This document shows positions 40,989-51,700 of a DNA stretch of 64,000 nt, one piece after another. The first letter of the stretch is position 1; every line of letters begins with the position of its first letter. The notes under the pieces were generated by a model. It saw only the letters and a list, made by a program, of their open reading frames with translations, searched no databases and was not told the origin of the DNA. The stretch lies in the NCBI GenBank assembly GCA_035634255.1, contig DASQDI010000140.1:23356-87355 (forward strand). Direction: 5' to 3'. The translations under genes and the position numbers were made by a program. Origin of the DNA: DATLMR01 sp035634255. GTDB taxonomy: Bacteria; Acidobacteriota; Blastocatellia; UBA7656.

Positions 40989-43616
40989 ATGAAACGTCTG
41001 GGACTTTTAACTCTGATACTGTTTTTGAACTGCACGTACTACTCGGGCGCGGCGCAGAACGTCTCCGCCCAGCAGGGGCGCGACCTTCTGAAGCGCGGCA
41101 GCTACAAGGAGGCGATCACGGCCTTCTCCGCCCTCGCCGCGAAGGACCCCTCGGACAGGGAGTCGCAGGAGGGGCTGGCGCTCGCCCTGTTCGAGACCGG
41201 CGATTACGCGGGCGCGGAGAAGCAGACCTCCGCCTTCCTCTCGTCCCAGCGCGACGACGCCTCCATCCGCGTGATACTGGGCGACGTAAAGTACGAGACG
41301 GGCCGGTACGCGGACGCGGCCTCCGAATACGACCGCGCGGCGAAAGGCGCGAAAGGCACCGTCTGGCTGCGGGCGACCCTCGGCCGCGCGCGCGCCCTCT
41401 ACGCTCAGGGCAAGGATGAGGAAGCCCGAAAGCTCCTCGAAGAGTTTCCCGGCTACTACCGGGCGAACTCCCCGACGGGCGCCGAGGACTTGACCGCCAT
41501 CGGGCGCGGCCTCGTCTACCTCGAAAGGTTCCAGGACGCCAACGACCTTTACATCGACGCGCGGGAGGCGGACCCGAGTCACGCCGAGGCTTTCGTCGCG
41601 CAGGGCGAGCTTCTGAACGAGAAGTACAATTACGGGGACGCGGCGAGCCTATTTCAGGACGCGCTCAAGATCAACCCGAATCACGCCGGCGCGTACGTCG
41701 GCCTCGCGGAGAGCCGAAGGCTCGAATCAAGCTCCGAGCCGCTCAAGGCCATAGAGCGCGCCCTGTCGGTGAACCCGAATCACGCAGGCGCCCTCGCCTT
41801 CAAAGCGTGGCTCGAGCTGGAAGCCGACAGGCCGGAGCAGGCGGACGCCTCGCTCAGCCGCGCGCTGAAGGTGAACCCGAACTCCGTCGAGGCGATCTCG
41901 GTGCGCACGGCCATGCATTACGTCTCGGGCCGGAAGGCGGAGTTCGACGCGGAGGTGAGGCGGGCGCTCGCGGTGAACCCGCGCGCGGGCAGGCTCTATC
42001 AAACCCTCGCGCACTTCGCGATGATCAACCGCCGCTACAGCGAATCGGTCGAGTTCGGCCGCCGCGCGGTCGAGCTGTCCCCGAGGCTGTGGAGCGCGCG
42101 CACCGACCTGGGCATTCAGCTTTTAAGGATAGGCCGGATGGTCGATGGCCGCGCGGAGCTTGAGCGCGCATTCGAGGGCGACCCGTTCAACATCTGGGCG
42201 AAGAACTCTCTCGACCTGCTCGACTCGATGCGCGACTACACGGAGACCATTCAGGGGCCGTTCATAATAAAGGTGGCCCCGAAGGAGAGCGGGGCGGTAT
42301 CGGCCTACGCCGCGAGCCTGCTCGAAGAGGCGCACCGGAAACTCACGGCCAAGTACCGCTTCACTCCCAAGGCCCCGATATCGGTCGAGCTCTTCCCGAA
42401 CCACGAGGACTTCGCCGTCCGCTCTTTCGGGCTCCCGGGGATCGGCGCGCTCGGGGTCTGCTTCGGGCAGGTGATCGCGATGGACAGCCCGTCGGCCCGC
42501 CCGTACGGGGAGTTCAACTGGGGCGGCACGCTCTGGCACGAGTACGCGCACGTCGTCACGTTGCAGATAACCGATTACGGAATCCCCAGGTGGTTCTCCG
42601 AGGGGCTCTCGGTCTACGAGGAGCGGCGCGCGAGGCCGGGCTGGGGCGACAACTGGTCCGTCCCTACCCTGAAGGCTTTTCTGGGCGGCAGGTTCGTGAA
42701 GGTCGAAGACATGGAGGCCGCCTTCACCCGCCCGACCACTCCCGACGGGGTGGGGCTCGCCTACTTCCAGGCTTCGATGATCTGCGAGTTCATCGACGAG
42801 AAGTACGGCTTCGACGCCATCCTCAAGCTGCTCGCGCTTTATAAAGAGCGGGTGAAGACGCCCGACGCCTTGCAGAGGGCGCTTTCGGTCTCGCCCGCCG
42901 ATTTCGACAGGGCATTCAACGAGTACCTGAAGGCTAAGGTGCAGCCTTACGTCGAGGCGGTCGCGAACAGCCCCCTCGAAGCGCCCTCGGGCCAGCCCCC
43001 CTCGAAAGAGGCGATAGCCGCGGTGCTCAAGGACAGGCCGAACGACTTCTTCGCGCACCTCAGGCTCGGCACGATTTATAAGTCCGAGGGCGACACCGAC
43101 AGGGCCATCGAGCACCTGCGCCGCGCGACGGCCGTCTTCCCGTTCTACGGCGGCGAGGGGAATGCTTACTCGCAGCTCGCCGACATTTATGAGGCTCAGG
43201 GCAAGAAGGCCGAGGCCGCGGAGATGGTCGAGGCTCTGATCAGACACAGGGAGACGGACGCGGGGTCCTACAAAAGGCTCGCGAAGCTGAAGCTTGAGGC
43301 CGGTGACCGCGCGGGCGCTCTGGAGACCCTTTTTACAAGTTTTTACGTGTATCCATTCGACGCCAGCTTGCATAAGCAAGCTGGCGATGTTTATCTTGAA
43401 CAGGGGAAAGCCCGTGATGCCGCGCGCGAATTTCGCGTAGTCGTCGCGCTCGGCCCGCCCGACCTGGCAGCGGCCCATTTCGATCTGGCGCGAGCATTGG
43501 AAGCTATGGGCAGTCGCGCGGAGGCGAGGCGCGAGGTCCTTCGTGCGCTTGAGATCGCGCCGGGGTTCGAGAAGGCGCAGGAGCTTCTTCTAAAACTCAG
43601 GGGAGCGACGCCATAA
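40989..43616 (+). CDS. TPR protein with gluzincin (peptidase MA-like) domain
   Basis: The 875-residue exported protein (signal peptide 'LLTLILFLNCTYYSGAAQ') consists of an N-terminal TPR array (about 25-400) and a peptidase MA-type domain (about 420-640). The zinc site is 'WHEYAHVV' (His517, Glu518, His521) with the downstream Glu538 in 'WFSEGLSVYEE'. A second TPR array follows to the end. TPRs on both sides suggest substrate or partner docking. It lies in the MoxR operon, 26 bp after the C13 gene. The codon use between about 43320 and 43450 is clearly less GC-biased than the rest, and this patch contains a perfect 11-bp inverted repeat (43361-43386). Confidence 0.85.
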   Translation: MKRLGLLTLILFLNCTYYSGAAQNVSAQQGRDLLKRGSYKEAITAFSALAAKDPSDRESQEGLALALFETGDYAGAEKQTSAFLSSQRDDASIRVILGDVKYETGRYADAASEYDRAAKGAKGTVWLRATLGRARALYAQGKDEEARKLLEEFPGYYRANSPTGAEDLTAIGRGLVYLERFQDANDLYIDAREADPSHAEAFVAQGELLNEKYNYGDAASLFQDALKINPNHAGAYVGLAESRRLESSSEPLKAIERALSVNPNHAGALAFKAWLELEADRPEQADASLSRALKVNPNSVEAISVRTAMHYVSGRKAEFDAEVRRALAVNPRAGRLYQTLAHFAMINRRYSESVEFGRRAVELSPRLWSARTDLGIQLLRIGRMVDGRAELERAFEGDPFNIWAKNSLDLLDSMRDYTETIQGPFIIKVAPKESGAVSAYAASLLEEAHRKLTAKYRFTPKAPISVELFPNHEDFAVRSFGLPGIGALGVCFGQVIAMDSPSARPYGEFNWGGTLWHEYAHVVTLQITDYGIPRWFSEGLSVYEERRARPGWGDNWSVPTLKAFLGGRFVKVEDMEAAFTRPTTPDGVGLAYFQASMICEFIDEKYGFDAILKLLALYKERVKTPDALQRALSVSPADFDRAFNEYLKAKVQPYVEAVANSPLEAPSGQPPSKEAIAAVLKDRPNDFFAHLRLGTIYKSEGDTDRAIEHLRRATAVFPFYGGEGNAYSQLADIYEAQGKKAEAAEMVEALIRHRETDAGSYKRLAKLKLEAGDRAGALETLFTSFYVYPFDASLHKQAGDVYLEQGKARDAAREFRVVVALGPPDLAAAHFDLARALEAMGSRAEARREVLRALEIAPGFEKAQELLLKLRGATP
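43361..43386 (+). repeat. Perfect 11-bp inverted repeat inside a coding region
   Basis: CGCCAGCTTGC (43361-43371) and GCAAGCTGGCG (43376-43386) are separated by ATAA. The hairpin is in frame within the TPR-gluzincin gene and sits in a patch with low-GC codons. It could be a remnant of a small insertion or an RNA structure affecting translation. Confidence 0.6.
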
Positions 43617-43733
43617 TATTTCAGGCGCGCCTACAGGGATGATTGTGTGGACGGGCCCGCTTTGCGCGGAGCGCGCGACATGCCAACGTCCCTTCGTCGA
43701 ATCGTCGTCCGGTCAATGATTCCAGGGAGGCTT

Positions 43734-44522
43734 ATGCTGAGAATCCTTGTCGCCATCGCGTTGATTTCCCTGATGAGTGTGCCCGCCAGCTTTTCGGCCG
43801 CGCCGGAGGCCCTCGCCCCTCGTGACCCGTCCGACGTTAAGATGGGCGAGGTCAAGGACGTATCCGACAAATTCACCTTCGTCCGCGTCCGCTTCGGCCC
43901 CCTCTATCCGGGCGCGCACATCGGGGACGGGGGCGAGCCCTGGTCGCATGACTACCCGGAGGCCGGGCACCACTTCTCGAAGATACTCTCGGAAGTCAGC
44001 AAAATCCCCATCAACCTCGACATGGACGAGTACATCTTCACGTTCGACGACCCGAACCTCTTCAAGTACCCCTTCGCCTACCTGTGCGAGGTCGGCTACA
44101 TGCAGCTGTCCGACGAGGAGCTGAAGGGGATGTCGGAGTACCTCCTGCGCGGGGGGTTCCTGCTCGTGGACGATTTCCGCGACGACTCGCGCAGGGGCGG
44201 CGGGAGGGAGTGGGGGAATTTCGCGAGCCAGGTCAAGCGCGCGATGCCCGAGCACACGATCAAGCCGCTCGACATAACGCACCCCATATTCAACTGCTTC
44301 TTCTCGATCAAGAGCCTCGACGTGCGCGGGCCCTACCGAGGGCTCAAGCCGGAGTTCCTGGGGATGGAGGACAAGAACGGCAGGCTGATGATGGTCATCA
44401 ATTATAATAACGACGTGAGCGATTACTGGCAGTGGTCCAATAACCCCTTCAACCCCATCGAGGATACTAACACCGCGTACAAGTTCGGGGTGAATTACGT
44501 GTTTTATGCCCTGACTCGCTGA
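43734..44522 (+). CDS. DUF4159 protein, exported
   Basis: ATG 43734 has GGGAGG upstream and gives a signal peptide 'LVAIALISLMSVPASFS'; an in-frame start at 43647 lies further upstream. The 262-residue product carries the DUF4159 domain. Landmarks are 'FTFVRVRFGPLYPGAH', 'HDYPEAGHHFSKILSEVSK', 'GGFLLVDDFRDDS' and 'HTIKPLDITHPIFNCFFSI'. The fold is amidotransferase-like, with no catalytic Cys seen, and the family travels with MoxR-VWA operons. It is 39 bp upstream of the MoxR gene. The partner is probably the VWA protein or a membrane complex, and the exact function is unknown. Confidence 0.82.
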   Translation: MLRILVAIALISLMSVPASFSAAPEALAPRDPSDVKMGEVKDVSDKFTFVRVRFGPLYPGAHIGDGGEPWSHDYPEAGHHFSKILSEVSKIPINLDMDEYIFTFDDPNLFKYPFAYLCEVGYMQLSDEELKGMSEYLLRGGFLLVDDFRDDSRRGGGREWGNFASQVKRAMPEHTIKPLDITHPIFNCFFSIKSLDVRGPYRGLKPEFLGMEDKNGRLMMVINYNNDVSDYWQWSNNPFNPIEDTNTAYKFGVNYVFYALTR

Positions 44523-44561
44523 GGGCTCTCAGGGTCTTTATTCTTTAACAGAGGGAACGGA

Positions 44562-45584
<1,023 letters not shown>

Positions 45585-45640
45585 TTTGCGGCCCGACGCT
45601 GACCCGGTATTCATTAAGGATTCATTGAGAGCCAGGCGGT

Positions 45641-46552
45641 ATGAGTCAGACAGCACCCCAACAACTCGGCACGCGGTTCCTCTCGCCGGAGGTGCTCGCG
45701 CGCATAAACTCGCTCGAACTCGTCGCGCGCTCCGTGGTCGAGGGCTTCATCTCGGGCCTGCACCGCTCGCCTTATCTGGGCTTCTCCACGGACTTCGCGG
45801 AGCACCGGCAGTACATGCCGGGGGACGACCTGCGCCACCTCGACTGGAAGCTGCTCGCGCGCACCGACAGGCTCTACATTAAGAAATACCAGGGCGACAC
45901 GAACACGAAGATATACCTTTTGATCGACGCGAGCGCGTCGATGGGGTACGCGAGCGGGGAGATAAGCAAGCTGCAATTCGCGCAGTTCCTCGCCTCCTCG
46001 CTCGCCTACCTCGGGGTCCGCCAGCACGACTCGGTCGGCCTGCTCGCCTTCGACGAGGGGGTTCTGGAACAGGTGCCCCCGCGCTCGCGGACGGGCCACC
46101 TGCACACGGTGCTCGGGCTGATCGAGAGGCTGAAGCCGGGGAAGGGGACCGCGCTCGTCGAGCAGTTGAACCGCGTCGCGGAGTTGCAGACGCGGCGCGG
46201 CATCATAGTGCTCATCTCCGATTTTTACGAGGAGCCGGGAAAGATCATGCCCGCGCTTGAGCACCTCCGGTTCCTCGGCAACGAAGTGATCATCATTCAC
46301 GTGATGGACAGGCAGGAGCTGGACTTCGACTTCGACGAGCCCATCGTGCTCGAAGACAGCGAGACCGAAGAGCAGCTTCACGTCCTGCCCGACGCCCTGC
46401 GCGCGGAGTACCTGCGCGCGATCCGCGAGCATATCGACGCGCTGAAGGACGGCTCCGCGCGCAACCGCGTCGACTATGTTTTAATGAAGACCTCGGAGCC
46501 GCTCGACGCCGCGCTCTTTTCGTACCTGGCGCGGCGCGCGCAGGTAGGTTGA
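45641..46552 (+). CDS. DUF58 (VWA-like) protein
   Basis: The 303-residue cytosolic or membrane-associated protein is a typical MoxR partner. The DUF58 signature lies at 'YRQYMPGDDLRHLDWKLLART'-type sequence (here 'HRQYMPGDDLRHLDW'), followed by a VWA core 'IYLLIDASASMGY' with the MIDAS DxSxS. No transmembrane helix is seen, unlike many DUF58 proteins. The family is proposed to bridge MoxR and membrane VWA proteins. It is followed 12 bp later by the BatA-like gene, so the two are likely co-translated. Confidence 0.92.
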   Translation: MSQTAPQQLGTRFLSPEVLARINSLELVARSVVEGFISGLHRSPYLGFSTDFAEHRQYMPGDDLRHLDWKLLARTDRLYIKKYQGDTNTKIYLLIDASASMGYASGEISKLQFAQFLASSLAYLGVRQHDSVGLLAFDEGVLEQVPPRSRTGHLHTVLGLIERLKPGKGTALVEQLNRVAELQTRRGIIVLISDFYEEPGKIMPALEHLRFLGNEVIIIHVMDRQELDFDFDEPIVLEDSETEEQLHVLPDALRAEYLRAIREHIDALKDGSARNRVDYVLMKTSEPLDAALFSYLARRAQVG

Positions 46553-46564
46553 AGGAGTCAGGGT

Positions 46565-48607
46565 TTGGCGTTCTTAAATCCCCTGTTTCTGCTCGGGGTG
46601 GCGGCCGCCGCCATCCCCATACTCGTCCATCTGGTCAGGAAGACTCGGGCCAGGAAGGTGGAGTTCGCCTCGCTCATGTTCCTGAGGCGGATAGAGCAGA
46701 AGACGGTCCGCAAGCGGAAGCTGCGCAACCTCGCCCTGCTCGCGCTCAGGTGCCTGGCGCTCCTGCTGCTCGCCCTGGCCTTCGCGCGCCCTTACTTCCC
46801 CTCGCAGTCCTCGTCGGCTTCAACGGGCGACCGGGCCTCGGTCGTCATCCTGCTAGACACCTCCTACAGCATGCGCTACTCGGACGTGTTCGAAAGCGCG
46901 CGCGCGGCGGCCCGCGACGCGATAAACGGCGCGGGGGCGGGCGCGCAGGTCGCGGTCGTGTCGTTCGCGCAGAACTCCGAAGTCGTGATGCCGCTCAAGG
47001 TGAACCCGGCCGAAGCCCTGGCGTCACTCAATAACCTGACGCCGGGCCTCGGCTCGACCGATTACATGCAGGCGATACAGGCGGCGGAATCGATCCTTAA
47101 GGAGAGCGCCGGGACAGCGAGGAGCGTCTACCTGATCTCAGATTTTCAGGAGACGGGCTGGGACCGAGCCGCGCCCCCCGCTAAGCTCTCGCCCGGAATC
47201 GAGCTGGTCCCGGTCGATGTCGGCCAAGCGAAGGCTAGCAACATTGCGGTCACCGACGTGAAGGCGGACGCCGTGATTTACGGCCAGAAGTACCCCGGAA
47301 AGATAATCGCGCGGCTCAACAATTTCGACCGGGACCGGGACGTGGAGGCGGCCGTCGAGCTGCGTCTGAACGACCTGGTCGTCGAGCGCAGGCAGGTCCG
47401 CATCGACCCCGCTTCGGCGCGGGCGGTGGAGTTCGCCGACTTCAACGTGCCGGACGGCTCGAACCGCGCGAGCGTCGAGATAACGGGCGACGATTTCACG
47501 CTCGACAATAAATACTTCTTCTCCGTCACGCGCGAGGACCAGACCAAGGTGCTCGCCATCGAGACGGCCACCCGCGGGAGGAGCGAGAGCTTCTTCATAC
47601 AGCAATCTCTGCTCGCGGGCGAGAACACCCGCTACGAGCTGACGGTCAGGACGGCGGGCTCGACCTCCCCGTCGGACGTGGACTCTTACCGGGTCATCAT
47701 CGTCAACGACGTGCAGGGGGTCAGCGACTCGCTCGCCTCGGCGCTCAAGGGGTTCGTCGAGCGCGGAGGCGGCCTCATCCTCGTCGCCGGGAAGCACACG
47801 GAGCCCGCGGATTTCGAGCGGGCCTTCGGCGGCATCGCCCCCGCGCAGCTTCTCGAAAAGAGTCAGGTGAGGGGCGGCTACGCCCTGATGAGCCAGATCA
47901 AGACGGACCACCCGGTCTTCTCGCTCTTCGCGCGGAGCGGCAGGTTGACTTCGACGAAGGTGTACGCCTACCACCGCTCGGAGCCGAGGCCGGACGCGCT
48001 GACCGTCGCGGCGCTCGACGACGGGAGCCCCGTGATGGTCGAAAGGCTCGCGGGCGGCGGCAAGGTCTTGCAGCTTACGACGACGCTCGACACGGCATGG
48101 AACGACCTGCCGCTCACGCCCCTGTTCCTCCCGTTCGTTCGCCAGATGCTCGAATACCTGGATGGGCGCGAGGGCGTCTCATCTTATACCATCGGGCAGG
48201 TCTTCGCCGCGCGGCCCGACTCGGGCGGCGCCCTGCCCCTGGTGGAGGGGCCGGGGGGCAACCGGGTCGAGGACGCGAGGAAGACCCCCTCGGGCGAGCT
48301 TTCGATCAACGCGAGCGAGGCCGGCTTCTACAGCCTGCGCTACCCGACCGCGCAGGAGCACGTGGCCGTGAACCTCGACACGAGGGACTCCGACCTGACG
48401 CGGCTCGACGTGAACGAGTTCGTCGCGGCGGTCCTGCCGGACGGGGCGGGCCAGAGCGCGCGGCCCGCCCCGTCCGAGAAGATGGGGCCCGAAGAGATCG
48501 AAGGCCGCCAGAGGTTATGGCTCCCTCTGCTGATCACGGCCCTGATTCTGTTCATAGCCGAGGCCCTCATCGCGCGGCGCATACGGGTCGCGAAGATGGC
48601 GGGCTGA
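46565..48607 (+). CDS. BatA-like VWA membrane protein
   Basis: The gene begins at TTG 46565 with AAGGAG a short distance upstream and 12 bp after the DUF58 stop. The 680-residue product has the BatA N-terminus 'FLNPLFLLGVAAAAIPILVHL', a second helix 'LALLLLALAFARPYF', and a VWA domain with 'VVILLDTSYSMRYSD' (DxSxS). An amidotransferase-like domain lies at about 350-520 ('GFVERGGGLILVAGKH'), and a C-terminal helix 'LLITALILFIAEALIARR' ends it. It resembles the first gene of this operon and DUF4159 in having a VWA plus amidotransferase fold. The role is likely envelope assembly or stress tolerance with MoxR. Confidence 0.88.
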   Translation: MAFLNPLFLLGVAAAAIPILVHLVRKTRARKVEFASLMFLRRIEQKTVRKRKLRNLALLALRCLALLLLALAFARPYFPSQSSSASTGDRASVVILLDTSYSMRYSDVFESARAAARDAINGAGAGAQVAVVSFAQNSEVVMPLKVNPAEALASLNNLTPGLGSTDYMQAIQAAESILKESAGTARSVYLISDFQETGWDRAAPPAKLSPGIELVPVDVGQAKASNIAVTDVKADAVIYGQKYPGKIIARLNNFDRDRDVEAAVELRLNDLVVERRQVRIDPASARAVEFADFNVPDGSNRASVEITGDDFTLDNKYFFSVTREDQTKVLAIETATRGRSESFFIQQSLLAGENTRYELTVRTAGSTSPSDVDSYRVIIVNDVQGVSDSLASALKGFVERGGGLILVAGKHTEPADFERAFGGIAPAQLLEKSQVRGGYALMSQIKTDHPVFSLFARSGRLTSTKVYAYHRSEPRPDALTVAALDDGSPVMVERLAGGGKVLQLTTTLDTAWNDLPLTPLFLPFVRQMLEYLDGREGVSSYTIGQVFAARPDSGGALPLVEGPGGNRVEDARKTPSGELSINASEAGFYSLRYPTAQEHVAVNLDTRDSDLTRLDVNEFVAAVLPDGAGQSARPAPSEKMGPEEIEGRQRLWLPLLITALILFIAEALIARRIRVAKMAG

Positions 48608-48703
48608 AGCTCGGGACGCGGCCGTTACTATGGTGTCTCAGTGGATTAAGAATGTATACTCAATGCCATTCGGTACGATTGGCCGCTACGGGAGGATCGA
48701 GTT

Positions 48704-51700
48704 ATGAGTCCTCAGCAAAGAAGTCTGGTTGATTTGATCGAGCAGGTTCGCACCCGGATCAAGGCCCGGCGCGTGCTGTTCGGGGTGCTGATCACGGTCG
48801 CGGTCGCGGCGCTGTCGCTCATGCTGGCGGCTTTCGTCGTCGAGCAGTCCGGCCGCAGGGACTGGGTCATAAATTCCATGCGCGTCCTGCCTCTAGTAAT
48901 GGCGCTGGCCGCCGCGACGCTCTTCATCCTGAGGCCGCTCAGGGCGAAGATCCCGGACGAGCAGATCGCGCGGCTGATTGAGGAGAGGTGCGCCCTGTCC
49001 GACCGCCTCGTGACGGCCGTGGAGTTTTCGGAAGAAGCCGCGCCGCACAAAGCGAACCACGCGGGGCCGCAGGCGTCTCCGGCCATAATCGACCGGCTCA
49101 TCAGGGACGCGGGCGAACGCTGCACGACTCTCAACGTCGACTCGGTAGTCGACCCGCGGCAGGCGATAGTTTACGGGGCGGGGGCGGGAATGATCCTCAC
49201 GGCCCTGCTGGGGATGTTCTTCATAAGCTCGTCGCCCCTGTCGGACGGGCTGTCGGCCCTTTACGACCCTTTCGGGAACTCGGTCTCCGCCAACTCGATG
49301 TTCATCAACGTGGCTCCGGGGACGGCGCGCGTGCCGCGCGGCTCGGACCAGAAGATCAAGGCGACTTTAAACGGGTTCAACGCGGACCAGGCGCAGGTGT
49401 TCATTCGCAAAATGGGGACGGACGGGTGGCTGGGGCAGGCGATGGAGCCCGCGAAGAGGTACGACGAGTTCCAGCACATCATCTTCAATTTTCAAGACAC
49501 CATAACCTATTACGTCGAGTCGAACGGGGTCCGCTCTCCCGAGTTCACGCTCGAAGTGGCCGACCTGCCCTACGTCAAGCAGATAGACCTCGTGCTGAAC
49601 TTCCCTTCGTACACCCGCATGGCGAGCAAGAAGATCGAGGACACCGGGGAGGTGGCGGCGTTGAAGGGGACGGAGGTCGAAGTGCTCGCGCAGTTGAGCG
49701 GCAAGGCCAGCAGCGCGCGAATTATAATGAGCGACGGCACGAAGATCGACATGGCCCTGACGAGCGAGGGCCTGTACGCCGGGCGGTTCCAGGTGAACCA
49801 GGACGGGACCTACCGCATCGAGATCACGAGCCTGGACGGGGAGAAGTATAACGGCTCAAGCGAGCACGACATCACCGTGCTTGAGGACGGCCCCCCGACC
49901 GTGACCATCGACAAGCCGGGCCGCGACATGAAGGTGACCAGTATTCAGGAAGTCTTCGCGCAGGCCCGCGCCGAAGACGACTTCGGCGTCGGCTCGATAG
50001 AGCTTTTCTTCTCGGTCAACGGGGGCGAGGAGCAGAGGGTCAAGCTCCAGGACCTCAAGAGCGACTCGCCGCGCGCGCTTTCCGGCGCGCACACGTTCTT
50101 CCTCGAAGAGCACGGCCTCCAGCCGGGCGACTTCATCTCTTACTACGCGAAGGCCCGCGACAACGGCGCGAACGGCGGGCAGGAATCAACCAGCGACATT
50201 TACTTCATGGAGGTGCGCCCCTTCGACCGCACCTTCAGGCAGGCGCAGCAGCAGGGCGGGGGCGAGGGGGAGCAGGACTCGAACGCCCTGACGCGGAGGC
50301 AGCGCGAGATCATCGCCGCCACTTTCCGCATCCAGCGCGAGCTTCCGGGCTACACCCCCGAAGAGAAGCAGGAGAACTTCAGCGCGGTCACCCTCAGCCA
50401 GGAGAAGCTGAAGGCCGACGCGGACGCCCTGGCCGAGCGGATCAAGCGGAGGATGGGAAACCAGCTCGGCTCCAATTCGGAATTCTCGAAGCTGGTCGAG
50501 TACATCACTCAGGCGTCGAAAGAGATGGAGGCCGCGACGAACGAGCTCCGCGGCTCGAAGACGAAAGAGGCGCTGCCCCCCGAGCAGCGGTCCCTGCAAC
50601 AGTTGCTCCGGGCCGAAGCCATCTTCCGGGAGATTCAGGTGGCGCAGGGCGGGGGGCAGGGGAGCGGGGAGAGCCAGGAGAATCAGGAACTGGCCGACCT
50701 CTTCGAGCTACAGCTGGACAAGATGAAGAACCAGTACGAGACGGTCCAGAGGGAGCAGCAGGCGAAGAAGGATCAGGAGCAGGACGAGATCGCCCGAAAG
50801 CTTCAGGAGCTTGCGCGCCGCCAGCAGCAACAGCTTGAGCAGCGCGCCCGCGCGCAGCAGCAACAGCAGGGCGGGGGCGGCGGCGGCGGCCAGCGCCAGC
50901 AGCAGGAGTTGATCGACGAGACCCGGAAGATGGCGCGCGAGCTTGAGCGCCTCTCGCGCGAGCGGCGCGACCCCAAGGCCGCCGAGACCGCGCGGCAGCT
51001 TCAGCAGGCCGCCGACGACATGCAGCGCGCGCAGGCGTCTTCGTCGTCCTCGAACAGCCAGGAATCGATCTCTCAATCGCTCAAGGCCCTTGAGAAATTG
51101 GAGCAGGCCCGCCGCCAGCTCGACTCGTCCAAACAATCGGGCGGCCAGCAATCCGCCCAGCAGTTGCGCCGCCGGGCCGAAGACGCCCTCGGGCGGCAGA
51201 AGGAGATCGCGAAGAAAGTCGATGAGCTCGCGAAGGCCGAAGAGTCGGGCAAGTCCGGCGCGCAGGGCGAGGAGAAGAAGCAGCAACTCGCCGAGCGCAA
51301 GCAGGCGCTCGCCGAGCAGATGTCGGGGCTCGAAAAAGATATTGACCAGGCCGCCCGCGGGACCGGGCAGGGGCAGCAGCAGGCGGGCGACAAGCTGCGC
51401 GAGGCGGCCGGGGCGATCCGCCGCAACAGAATCCCCGACCGTATCCGCCAGAACAATCAGTTGATCGAGAGCGGCTACCTCGATCAGGCCAGCGAACGCG
51501 AGCGCATCATCAGCAGCAACATCGAGGACGTGGTGAAGAGTCTTCAGGCCGCCGAAAACGGGGCGGGCCAGAAGAGCGCGTCCGAAAGCCTGGAGCAGTC
51601 GCTCAACCGCGCGCGCGAGCTCGCGGATAATCTGGACTCGCTGCGCCGAAAGCTCGAAGCGGAGAACGGACAGCAGCAAGGCCAGCAACAAGGACAACAA

